A stretch of 64,000 nt of DNA from Erpetoichthys calabaricus (Eukaryota > Chordata > Cladistia > Polypteriformes > Polypteridae), in NCBI RefSeq assembly GCF_900747795.2, contig NC_041394.2, positions 39,075,226 to 39,139,225 on the forward strand. Direction: 5' to 3'. Made by a program: the position numbers and the translations under genes. Under the pieces are notes generated by a model, which was not told the DNA's origin, ran no database searches, and was given only the letters and a program-made list of their open reading frames with translations. This document shows, one piece after another, positions 1 to 11,500 of this stretch (position 1 is its first letter; each line of letters starts with the position of its first letter).

Positions 1-59
1 TTGAATTTTGTGTGCTTAATCTCCTAATAATTGAGCTAAAAGTGTTTTGTTGCTGATTT

Positions 60-640
60 TAATTTTTACTCCTCATCTGATGCTTTTCGTTTCAGTGTCA
101 AATAATTGTCAGCCAGTACCGGTGTACTGCACTTGCCCTGATGACCATTTTTCTATCGCTGCAATGTTCTGGTGAAACCTTTCATCATATTAGTCACTGA
201 CTGCACCAAGATTAGCAGGGACATGTTGCACTTGGTGGTTTTGTACACTTCAAAAATGTTGTTAACAGCTGCAAGAAGATTGGTGCTTTGTAGTTGCAAA
301 GAAATTTCTCAACAATGTACTTGAATGCCTTCCATGCCATTTCCCCCAGTCCCACTAGCTGGCTAATCTTGTCATCAGTTATTCATGATAACATCTGTCC
401 CAAATATCGAATTCACCTTCTTTATTCATTTCTTCACAAAATGTTTCATCAGTCCAGGTTTTATACGAAAAGGAGGCAAAAATGTCTTTGTTAGGTAGAC
501 AAGTGGCTTATGCGCCACACTTTTTTGCCCTGGAGCAGTCAGTTCTTTTGAATATCATGAGACTCTTTAACACGCTTGTCCCTTTTGCCATACTTGGTAT
601 ATCCAAGCTGCTTTCTTAGTAGCAGGGCCACTGCTTTTAG
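60..640 (-). pseudogene. Decayed coding remnant, probably transposon-derived
   Basis: Minus-strand translation in shifting frames shows KTFLPPFRIKPGLMKHFVK, EMAWKAFKYIVEKFL, NYKA, VNNIFEV, TKCNMSL, FHQNIAAIEKW and a terminal LKRK-like patch. This order resembles a repeated, uncharacterised protein common in arthropod and vertebrate genomes (typically LGCNMSLKxHFL then GERFHQDI). Stops and frameshifts break it. Exact family not established. Confidence 0.4.
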
Positions 641-3237
641 ATCACACAGATGTTAAAGTTGTAGTTGTAATGTATATGTATACTTAAGAAGGGAAATTAC
701 AAAAATAGAAGATTGCAAAAAAAGATACATGATAGGAAAATTAGTAGGTGAATTAGGTAATGAGAAGGCCAAAATCCGTAAGATACACCTGAAAGTGTTC
801 AGCAAGCAAAATGCTGTCAAGTTAAAACTGAGCCTGTGAGGTTTGAGACATTCAATATTCATGTACATAACTTCAAATGTCTTAAGTTTGTTTCCTCACA
901 GCTTTTCACTTTATTTACTAACATTAAATTACCAATGAATTACTATAAATGTTTAAACTTCTAAATAGTTTGAAGTCATTTTAGTATATTTGTGTAGCCT
1001 CCACATTCTTCCAGGGTTTACTTTTGGAGTTTCTTTGTAAGACTGAACGTTTCATTTACATTCCAGCACAAGTTGTTCAGTTGCTTTGCCTGGAATAGGG
1101 AAGGAATGGGTTATATAAAAACATGATGGACTTAAGTCTCCACTTTGGATTGTTTCTGGTATTACCATCTCTGCTGAAAAAAGTTCATTTTGGTTTCCAA
1201 TAATCTCCAGTAATCTCAAACTGGTGACATCAGTTTCAGAAACACATGGATGAATCAATTTTGTGTAAATGCACTCAATCATTTCTTTTGGATCATACAC
1301 AAATTATGGAGCTAGTAATTTTTTATTTATCCCAAAGATGCACTCACTATTGTGATGGACCAACATTAATAAGTCGCATTGTCCGATTTAAGATCTTGAA
1401 GAATTTCAGTTTTGTACTCATTGCATTGTGAAGGTGGCAGCTTAAATTTCATACATATGATTTTCAAAAAATGCCAGGACTCTGTCTGCCAGTCATTAAT
1501 CCATCCCAATTACTTAACCAGCTTACTACATTTGATGCTTATGGATTGCATGTGTGTTCCGTGTGACAGTTAGCCCCACAGAAGCAATTTTTTGAACTTT
1601 CTTAGTTGAACTTGAAGATGTGGACAGTCAATTGTAGATCTCGCACCTTGATCACCCCTTCCATCTTTTATTCACTTTATATGAGCGGTAATTAAAAAAT
1701 GCATACACCTAAGGCTAAGGTGTGGCCTTGAGCCATAGTGGGTAATACAAGGAGGAGATGAGGAGCTCAGTATACAAGCAAACTCTACAAAGTACTGCCC
1801 TGCCAGTTGCTATTTGTTCTCAGGAGGGGAAAGCAGGAAAGTGCTGGTCACAACCTGCTCCCATTTCAAACAGAACTTGCCATGAACTGTGTCTTGTTTC
1901 GAAAAAGATGTTGATCTTCTTTGTGAAAGTGTATGGAATGTAGAGGTGAAGTAATATCAACAATTTCTATACACACACATATTACATATATATATATATA
2001 TATATGCAACATAGTGACCAAGTCCCCTACAACAGATCAGATGTGTGCTTGTATGACAAAGGTAGAGTTTCTCAAATTCATGTTTAACTTTGGCTGTGTC
2101 TTCTACCAGTAAAGTATTCCCTACACTTGCATGCTGACTTCTTGAGTGGCCATGCTTTTTGTTGGTCAGTTGCCTCCCCAAAATTCACTGCCACTATAAA
2201 GACTTCTGTTGCCTCTGGCTGCCACCCCATTAGGTGATAATCTGTAACTGTATATTTTAATAAAATAAAAAGGCTAATTTCCTGTTGTCGTTGTTATGGT
2301 CTTGTAATAAATATATATATATGTACATTAATGCAAAATGTAAGGACAGAAACATTTGATTTTCAATGAAAGGAGTTGCATAGTTTGTGTTCCTTCTACA
2401 GAGTTTGGAAGTCTGCATGGATATTGGCACAGGTTACTTATAAGCAAGTTCTTTTTTTTATCCCAAAGTTCAAAAACGTTCTACTGGCACTGTATTTGTG
2501 CATCAAAAGGTAATGGTAAATTGGATAGAGTGGTCTGAAGTTACATAACATCAGGCATTTCTGGTGGAACATAGTGATGTAAGAGTTTGCATACAGACTG
2601 GAACATAACAGTATCCAAAATGCTTCTAAGAGAAGGTGAATCGCCTCATGTACAGCACTGTTGGAAAATGGGATCTCATTCCAGAATTTACTGCTAGATT
2701 CAATCCTGGTGACCAAAAAGACTATGGTTATGATATATAATTGCTTTAAGCTTCACATGTTACAAGGAAATCACACGTTCTTTGCATTAGATACTGTCAT
2801 TTCAAAGGCACCTTGCAGTAAGGATGAAAAGCTGCAACAACCATGGCTGAAGCTGATCTATCTACATTAGTAAATAGTGCTGACTGTATCTGACAGGGTG
2901 TAAAGATACCTCAAAGCAGACTTTGGCTAACTTAAAAAGTGGTTTGGTCCCATCAATTTTACTGTGGTATGCTTCTCTTTAGGGTTTAATGAACTGTTCT
3001 CCAAGGAAACTGCCTGGCCTTGACAATGACTGAAAACTTTGATTTCTAAAAAGAACCTGTGAGCTGTGTATTATATTTCCTCACATCCCTATGACTTGAT
3101 AAGTATGCGGACAGGAGACTCTAAATTCACCTGGAAGTGCAAGTGTGCACTACAGTGAACTCTGTGTTGCTGGGATAGGCTCAGATTTTCACCAACCTTA
3201 CAATTAAAAGGTTTCCATGCTGGATAGTAGCATGCTG
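641..3237. other. Intergenic sequence, no gene recognised
   Basis: AT-rich sequence with a (TA)n tract at 1987-2004 and an AT tract at 2312-2323. An open stretch on the minus strand at 1052-1300 (82 codons) has no recognisable domain and no exon support. Confidence 0.5.
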
Positions 3238-3400
3238 ACTTTGAGGATAGCATTGCTTCTTTACAGCACCAGTGTCTTTGGTTCCAGCTGCAGCCTGGGC
3301 TCTTTGTGTGGAGTCTTCATGTTCTCCCAGTTCTTGTGTGGGGAAATCCAGAGGACACTGAGAACACTCATCCCAAATATGTGGAGAATATCTTGATTGT
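3238..3400 (+). repeat. Degenerate tRNA-derived SINE
   Basis: Contains the tRNA-like head (TTTACAGCACC, then GGTTCCAGCTGC as a B-box remnant) followed by the TGTGTGGAGT...CATGTTCTCCC body found in other copies here (13430-13620, 50030-50375, 53205-53420). Heavily diverged, so old. Confidence 0.5.
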
Positions 3401-4027
3401 GTGGACTACAACAGAGTAGCTGCCCACTCCTGAACTGTTTTTCTGCATTGTTCCTGATGCTAACGGACAGGTTTCTGACTGTACATGACCCTATAGTACA
3501 AAATGGATGCATTAAGAGATGCTAATTTCTTAGGTCATGCACATAAAACTAGAATAGAGACACAATGACACAGGATAAAAAACTTCCACCCCCCCAAGGA
3601 AGAGACTGAGTTAAAACAACATTGACCTACCAAATGTTCTACTAGCATCATAATGATTATAAATATTATAATTTAAGCATAAGAACAAGAACATCCATGT
3701 CTGTTAACCTGAAATAACCCTTTCCACAAACACCTCTAACAATCAACAGTTTCTCTCATTTACCATTAACCAGGAATGACCCTTTATGCAAACACCTCTA
3801 ACAATTAACTTTCATTTACCATGGTTTTGCAAAACTTGTGCTTGCTTTGGGTTGGACTGACTGCCTGGAATCCCAGTCTAGGTACAATACCCAATGTATT
3901 TCTTCAATGATGATTTAGGAAGGCCCAGTTTGATTTAAACAAACTGACATTACATACACATATACCAACACCCACCTACACAGTCTTACTGTTTTGAAAA
4001 AACAAGAACACACATTCTCATTCCAGG

Positions 4028-4499
4028 TGGGATGCCGAATGGCAGGTACAGCAGCCCTAACTCTGACACAGACAGGCAGGACACTAATTCTAGTCCATAC
4101 AGCACATAGTTTATTTACACAGTCCAGAACAAATCTGCAACACAGTCCCTTCTTTCATCCAGTCCTTTCACCTCCACTCCTCCTTACGAGCTCCCGCTAC
4201 CTCCTCCGGACTCAGCCATTGAGTGGTGGTGACTGGCTCCTTTTATAGGGCACCAAGAAGTTGTCCAGGTGCCAAACGAGCTTGTTCCGGCAGCACTTCC
4301 TGGTGGGGTGATATTGCTGCCAAATAGTGCCCTGCAAATGTCAATGCGCCCCCTGGCGGTGGCCACAGGCCCCAGCAGGGTTGAGCTTCTATGCTCATAA
4401 CCCATGGCCCTGCTGGAAGCCAAAGAGGTCCGCCCTCTCCCCCGGTCCTTCCATGGTCAGGCCGTCCCAGCCGGGTAAGGACCCCGGTCATTCGTCACA
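4028..4499 (-). mobile_element. Solo LTR fossil (Gypsy/ERV-like LTR retroelement)
   Basis: A 472-bp unit with TG...CA ends, flanked by the 4-bp direct repeat CAGG (4024-4027 and 4500-4503), as left by an LTR element. On the minus strand it has a TATA box (CCTATAAAAGG, near 4240) followed by an AATAAA signal, so the LTR is on the minus strand. No internal region is next to it: a solo LTR. It shares a core (around CGCCCCCTGGCGGTG) with the LTR at 62189. The sharp target repeat suggests moderate age. Confidence 0.65.
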
Positions 4500-4503
4500 C
4501 AGG

Positions 4504-5392
4504 TTACCTCAATTCATTGCGACTGTGCTGAACCTTTACTGCCAGCATTGGGAGGAAGACAAGAACACACCAGTTCATTTGCAGGGCACAAGCATACATA
4601 AATCCATACTTGCTCACTTAGGGGCCTATTTGTTTTTAGAGTTGCCAGTTAAACAAATTTGCATGCTTTTTTGGTTTGGAATAAAAACTGAATCATACCA
4701 GAAGGAAACCCCATGCCAACATGGACAGAATTTACCACTTTCAGGAAGATATTAAACACATGTGGAATTTGAACTCGGCAAACAGGATCTATGAGGTAAC
4801 ATCACAGATCACTGCATCGCCATGATCAAAATTCAGCAGTTAAGAATGCAACAAAAAACAGCTATATTTAAGTAATTTATTAATTTTAATAAGAACATTA
4901 AAATACAACTCTTTTTCATCTGTAATTTCAAATATGAGCAAAAGAGTGAAGTGCTCAAGTCAGACAAACCACCTGAAAGAGTGGAAAAAGTCAGAATTCA
5001 AAAGACCAAGATTAGCATCAGAAGTAATGGGAAATTGTGTTCAACATGAGGAGTTTTAGACGACACAAACATTTCCACAGAAAGGTGGAATGTGGTCAGA
5101 AAATTAAAAAAAAAAAAAAAACAGTAATGTCAAAATGGCAGGAAAAATGTTAATGCTAAACATGTTATTTGGTCACCTAACTACAGACAGAGGCTGCGAA
5201 GGTTAGCTTAGGAAAATGAAGAAAATGGATTTGCACCAACGGAATGCATGATAAGCACAAAGAGATATTCTAGCATACCCCTTATTGAAAACAAATCAAT
5301 AAGATAAGCACTCTCCCTCTGGCATCAGAAGAGGGATTTCTATTGCTTTTAACACACGATCCAATCCCAATCCTAGTTGGAAAAAGAACAAC
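4504..5392. other. 3' flank of the aminopeptidase gene, nothing recognised
   Basis: AT-rich, with an (A)n tract at 5106-5122. No exon-like or repeat-family sequence seen. Confidence 0.5.
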
Positions 5393-5398
5393 TTTATT
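5393..5398 (-). terminator. Candidate poly(A) signal AATAAA of the aminopeptidase gene
   Basis: An AATAAA hexamer on the minus strand begins 5 nt after the stop codon. If used, the 3' UTR would be only about 20-30 nt. Other AATAAA hexamers may be used further downstream. Confidence 0.4.
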
Positions 5399-5403
5399 TT
5401 TTC

Positions 5404-5538
5404 TCAGAGACGATGCAAGACAAATTTGGCAGTCATGGAAAGGACTGGTGCTCCAGTGGGAATGCCAGGGAAAGGTCCTGATGATCCAGCAATGTCCACA
5501 TGTGAATATGGGAGTGGCTTGTCAGAGTTGATGCCATT
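5404..5538 (-). CDS. Aminopeptidase exon 17 with stop
   Basis: Residues 473-516 ([20 protein letters not shown], then TAKFVLHRL, stop TGA at 5404-5406). The HVDIAG segment is typical of M17 C-termini. Acceptor TTTACAG. Confidence 0.93.
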   Translation of the reverse strand, partial: NGINSDKPLPYSHVDIAGSSGPFPGIPTGAPVLSMTAKFVLHRL

Positions 5539-8500
5539 CTGTAAAGAGATTATAAATACTGTACTTAATACAAATATACAATTTTAAATAAAGAAATGGC
5601 TGGCAGTATAACATTTTCTGAGCAAAGAATTAGTGGCCAGAGTGTAGTGCTCAGTCCATTTATTGCCATTATTACACACAATTTATAAATTTTAGCCAAA
5701 CTGATTTATCACATCTGAACACATTATGAGATACAATATTTTTTCCACCGTTCTATTTACTAAGAGATTCTGAGCAAATCACTTAACCGGTCTCTGCCTC
5801 TTTTTCTCATTCTATTTACGGACAGGTTAAGTGATTTGCTCACAGTCTCAAAGTGAATTGAAGGCAATGTTTAAAGTCCAGCACCTTAACAGCAACACAT
5901 TATATCGTTCAAGTCTTGGCCTATAATATACTTTTCACAGATGCTCCCATTAAAAATTCTTACAACGATGAGATCATTTTTCAACTGTTAGCACAAAAAC
6001 ATTTTTTCTACAGCTCTGCACAGGGCTGCTCGAGTTTCTGCAGTCACAAAAGCAAATTAAAAAAATGCTACAAATTCAGACTTGTAATGTGTGTAACAGG
6101 AAATCCTGATCTTTATACATATTTGTAAGCCCTGGACAGCAAGTGTAACTCACATGTCAAATTTCAAATAAAATCAAATATCATACTAATAATGATTTTG
6201 ATACCAGCTTTTAGACCACAGTATCAAAATGGTTCCAAAGCAAGTAACGGATAACTCTCCAAAATTAATGCCACATCCAGGTCTCACAGCTGTTTTTTTC
6301 CTCCAGCCTTCAAGCATCTGGCCTCCCTGATCCACTGTATAATAGTGATTGCATGGCAAGGAGACACACGAACAGAAGCTTTTTGTTAACCAGTTCTTTG
6401 GGTATCCAACGTGTTTATTTAAAAATACATATTTGTAGTTCCCCTTGGTGATTAGGACTAGATGCAATTTGCATAATTAGTGTAACAACCAGCAAGGAGG
6501 AGAAGGGGCGTTCCAACTATGCTAATAAATGACTGATTGTGAGGTGTTTGAAAACTGCAGTTTAGGTCAAGTACCAAAATTAAAGAAATGCTGTTACTAT
6601 ACAATTTTGAAAATGGGGGATTTTAGTACAAGTATACCATGCAGCCCTAATGCCTAGTCTTTCATACGGAACCTTATAAAAAGCCTTCTACAAAGTCAAG
6701 GTAAGTTCTATTATAAGTACCTCATTGATCATATCCCTTTATTTCTTCTACACAGAATTCCACCAGATCAGTGAAACGCAATTTCCCATAACCCGTGTTC
6801 AATGATACACCTGTTCCTACAGATTTTTATTGACAACATTGCTCATTTTAAGTATGATTAACTAGCCTCACAGTTTATCTCAGATTGTTTCGATACACAC
6901 TTCTAAAATACAAGAGAATAGCTTTCTAGACTACAAGTATTGCATACAGCATTTACCATTTGAAGATTCAAGTTGACATGGTACTGTGCTGCAAGCTGAC
7001 AAGATTCCTGGGTACATATATCTTATAATATGTGTTATCAGTATATACTATGCATGTTCTCCAAGAATATGAGTGGAATTTCTTCTTCCACATCCCACGG
7101 ATATTGTAGGGTAGGTCTGGTATCTTTAAATAGGCCTGTTCTGTGCAAGTGTGCCCAGTGATAAAATGTTGCCCTGTCCCACTTTGGTTCCTGCCTTGCA
7201 CCTCACCATCCCAGGACAGTCTTTTGCTCCCCTGAAGCAAAAAAAAAAAAAAAAAAGTACAATCGCTGGGATGATTCAGATGCCACTGTCAATGATTCTG
7301 AGAGCGTGACCATAATGAACTTCTTAAACATTAGGGCACCAGTACATTAGCACCACTACAGGTATTACTGGCAATACTGCTGGGTTTCTGCTTTATCAGT
7401 GTAGTGTTTATGAGACAGACTCTTCCCATTACAGTAATCAGTTAACCTCCCAATTTATTGATGGATAATGCTTGAAATAAATTTGAGCACTTCTCAGCCA
7501 TCATGCATTATAGACAATGAATTATTCAAGTGAATATGCATCTGCTATTAAGAACCAAAGGTGAATGACAATATATTGCCTTCATTTCAAGATGTTTCTC
7601 AGACAGATGTAGACTAGTTGTCTCATCAGTTTCTATAATTTTAGTATAGCGAGTAAAATATGATCCCATTCTAGAAGCTGGTTTGGTCCAAAAGTAGACT
7701 TTTGCTGTGACTATTTTCTTGTTGGCTGCAAAAACAAGGTGAAATAGTCTCTCTTGTGTTCATCACATTTTATTTACAGGAATAAAACCACAAAACTTTA
7801 ATTAGAAGAAACACCCTGTCATATTGCATAATGCTATAAAGCAATTACAGTTATATTCCATGTAAAGTGCAATTCAAAACCACTCCTCTCCTAATGCATC
7901 AAAGTGTTATGGTGCTAGCTTATAGAGTCCATCACCAACTAGCAGAGAACAGAACACAAACACACAACAAACCAAATACTCTCTTCACCCAACCTTACCT
8001 CATCCAATCCAGACGCCATGATGAGAAAGGCTGCAGGTGTCTGGTGTCCCCTTGGGGTGGCACTAGAGGGAAGGTTATTACATTGGAGTATATCTTCATA
8101 CTCAGACTTGCCCTTATGAAAGTCAAAGTCTTCACGACGAATAGTTGAAATCTCAAAAGGGTCACCAAGAGCATCACCCACTATAAGGGCAAAAAGCAGT
8201 GAAATGTTATAGATTGAAATAGACATTTAACTGTACACATTTATAGCAGTACTGCATTCTTTAGAAGACTGTACTGTCAAAATATGCAGACAGCTTTGGT
8301 AAAGTATGCCTTATCCTCACCCTCCTGCCACTGTTGTGCATTCCGAGATTTCCTGGCTGGCCCATTATCCATGATGATCTATTAGTATAATGCAAAACAG
8401 CAGCATTAGTGTTCCGTCAAGTCTATTTATAAGAAGGCTTCAATATATTTGCCATTTCTATCAACTCAAATTATTTTATAAATTAAAGCAGTTATTTGTT

Positions 8501-11500
8501 GACTAAAGGAGATTTTTTTTATTTTACTCTAAGGTAAACTGTAGAAGCTTCAGCACAAAGGTCATAGATTGAAATTCCACAGAATTATAATAAGTATTTT
8601 CATAGGACAGACTGATATAACAAAATAAGAGTTCTTAACACTAGAATTACCAGAGCCAACGAAATAACTCGTAGCTCCATCCCACCTTAAATCGCTTCGC
8701 ACCTCTCCATCAGCGTCTTTTATCCTGTAAATGTGTCGATGAGCAGCAAGCAGCCTGCTATCACATCCCCCCATCGTCTACAGTTTTCTCTGCTCAAGTC
8801 TGTTTACCTGCGTGTCAGTTGCTTAGAGTTGTATAGAGCGAGAAGTCAAGCAAAATGACACCTTTTATAAATACTATATGGTTATTTGGAACACATGCAT
8901 TTCATGTGTGTTCCGTGTCTACGACAATCTATATAAACATCGTTAAAACAGAAACGTTTTTCATGTTTTAGTAATAATTGACAAAATGTAGACATGACAT
9001 GTTTATTGTGTGAAGCCTGAAGTCCAAATATCAAATAAACACTTTTCACAAAAGTTACAAATATAACAGAACAAGTGCGCTTCTATTCAAGAATATAACT
9101 GCAGAAAAGGAACCAGAGTTAGGGTGCAACATTCACACCCCTTTGATACGATCGCTTCGGTGGCGCAACGGTAACAACTGTTGATTGGTAATCCAAACTT
9201 CACGGGCTCGACCCTGGATGACTTCGTTTTGAGAAGTGAGCTGCTCTTATTCTTACTATCTTAGAATAAAAACATACATTTGATTTGAGTCTGTAACAGC
9301 CTGTGTAAATTTATGATACTTATAAAGGTTAGGTTTAGTTTTCTTTTTATTCAGTTTTATTCTCTGTCGCGTTCACGATCCCACCCCCCACCTGACACTG
9401 CTGTTTTCACATAAAGACGCGCTATAATAGAGGTGAACTCAGATGATGACGATGGTTCTACATCGGAGAAAGAATGCACGTTGCACTTTTGCCGTCACTG
9501 TACTTTGTGTATATATACACGGGAAGCTCTGCAGTCTACTTGTGACTTTACGCTGTAGGAAAATAAGTAAATAAATCAGGATAAATAGGTAAATAACATT
9601 CGATCTGGCTCTTATATACAAAGTACAGCGACGGCAGCTTCCACCTTCAGCTATAGACTCTTCAGTGCGCAAGCAACTCTCCATGCTAGCGTTTAGATCT
9701 CGCTATACACAACTCTAAGTAACTGACATGCAGGTAAACAGACTTGAGCTGAGAAAACTGTGCGGCGGTGGGGTGGGATGTGATAGTAGGCTGCTTGCTG
9801 CTTATCGACACGTTTACAGGACAAAAGACGCTGATGGAGAGGTGCGAAGCGATTTAAGGTGGGACGAATCTACGAGTTTTTTCATAGGCTTTGGTAATTC
9901 TAGTGTTAATCACTATATGCTGACTAGTCCAAATGCCATGGCATGTCCAAGAATTATAAATTCTCATACAATTTCAATACTGTCTCAATTCAAGCTGACA
10001 CCTGCTTAAGGTAGCTATGCTAGGCAACCTTTGCGTATTGATATAAATAAAGTAACCTTCAAATCATCCTGAGATTTAACCAGTTATTTAATAAAGAGAA
10101 AATCCCTGACATGACTTGGTATAAGCCAACTTCAAAGAAAATCTTTGATATGACATGCCAGGAGTATTGATTACTGTGCTTTGCTCCTGAACTTGAGGAA
10201 TGCTCTCAAACACACAGGGATGAAGTTTTTTTAATGATTTAAAAAGACGATGTTATACACAAATATAGAAAGAACATATACTTTAATTTAATTTGATCAG
10301 TGTAGATCTAGATACAATACTATAACATCTACATGAAAATTAACACTTTTGTTGGAATATTTATACATATTCAGTGTTTAACTCAACACTTGACAGCAAA
10401 AGTGGGACTCTAAAAGGTAAAAAGCTGTTAGTACTTGAAAAAGGCAGTGCAATAAGATGCTTTAACCATGTTTTATCCTTACAAAAAGGCAGTAACGGCA
10501 TTATTCATTTTCATGAAGGGGTGCCTAGCTAAGCCCTACGGTAATATTCAGAACTCCTGCATACAAATTCCTAATTGGAGAGAGAGAGAGAGAGAGAGAG
10601 AGATACAGAGGCCCTTGCAAGCAAGAAGGCAATTTGGGGCTATAGAAGGGGACACATTCAGTGACGTGAAGATCAAAATGTGGGCTTGTCTTTATTTTCC
10701 TATATATTTTATACTGTCCAATTATTTCTATCCATGTTTTATAATAGATACAATGTTGGTGGTATGACCATATTAACCAATTTTCATTTTGAATTTCCGA
10801 AAAAAGATTTAGGGGGTTCAAATAACAGTAAGGTTACACTTTACAATACTCTAAAATTATCATTGGACATAGATGGTATGTGAAAGAGTTAATGCTGCTA
10901 GACTTTCTAGGCATGAAAAACTCACTGAGTAATGGGGCCCCATGGCTCGAATAGCATGTCCTGTCAGGGTGGCAATCGTATACAACTCTGGAGCTACCTC
11001 AGTGAGGGCCTGGAAAAACAATAAGAAAGTTATCAATCTTGTAGGTTGCTGGGACTTTGAATGAGAAGGCATCAGAAAGCCCTCAAGCACCTTACAGAGT
11101 AAAGCAGCAAGACTTTTCTCAAACAAGAAGAAAAAGAACAGGCCAAGAGACTCATCCTAGTGCAAATAAGAACTATCACTCAGCAGCAATGAACAGAAAG
11201 CCAATGCGTGGCACACTCCACTCCTTCAGTCACACATGACAACATAAAAACAATAGTGAAACATTCTAACTTCACATTATTGCCATCTCACTCAGGAATC
11301 AAACCAGGGAACAAGCTTAGTAGGGTCATTGATGTTTCCAGGAGTATCAAAATTCCCACCAATAGAAACTAGTCAATACAGAAAACACAAAAAATAAAAT
11401 TTAAAAAGAACCTTTTCTTTCATTTCGCAGAGCAGGTCAGCCATCACCATTCGGCCCTCTGCATCGGTGTTTCCTACTCGAATCCTTTTCTGTGCTCGAG

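Noticed and set aside
4184-4755. Open frames of 80-142 codons around 4184-4755
   Set aside because: They are GC-rich open stretches in and next to the solo LTR, with no domain or splice support.
7867-8148. Plus-strand frame across 7867-8148
   Set aside because: It is antisense to exon 16 of the aminopeptidase, which has strong homology and splice sites.
9150-9225. Candidate tRNA gene
   Set aside because: A and B boxes exist, but the acceptor and anticodon stems do not form, and it lies inside a transposon.
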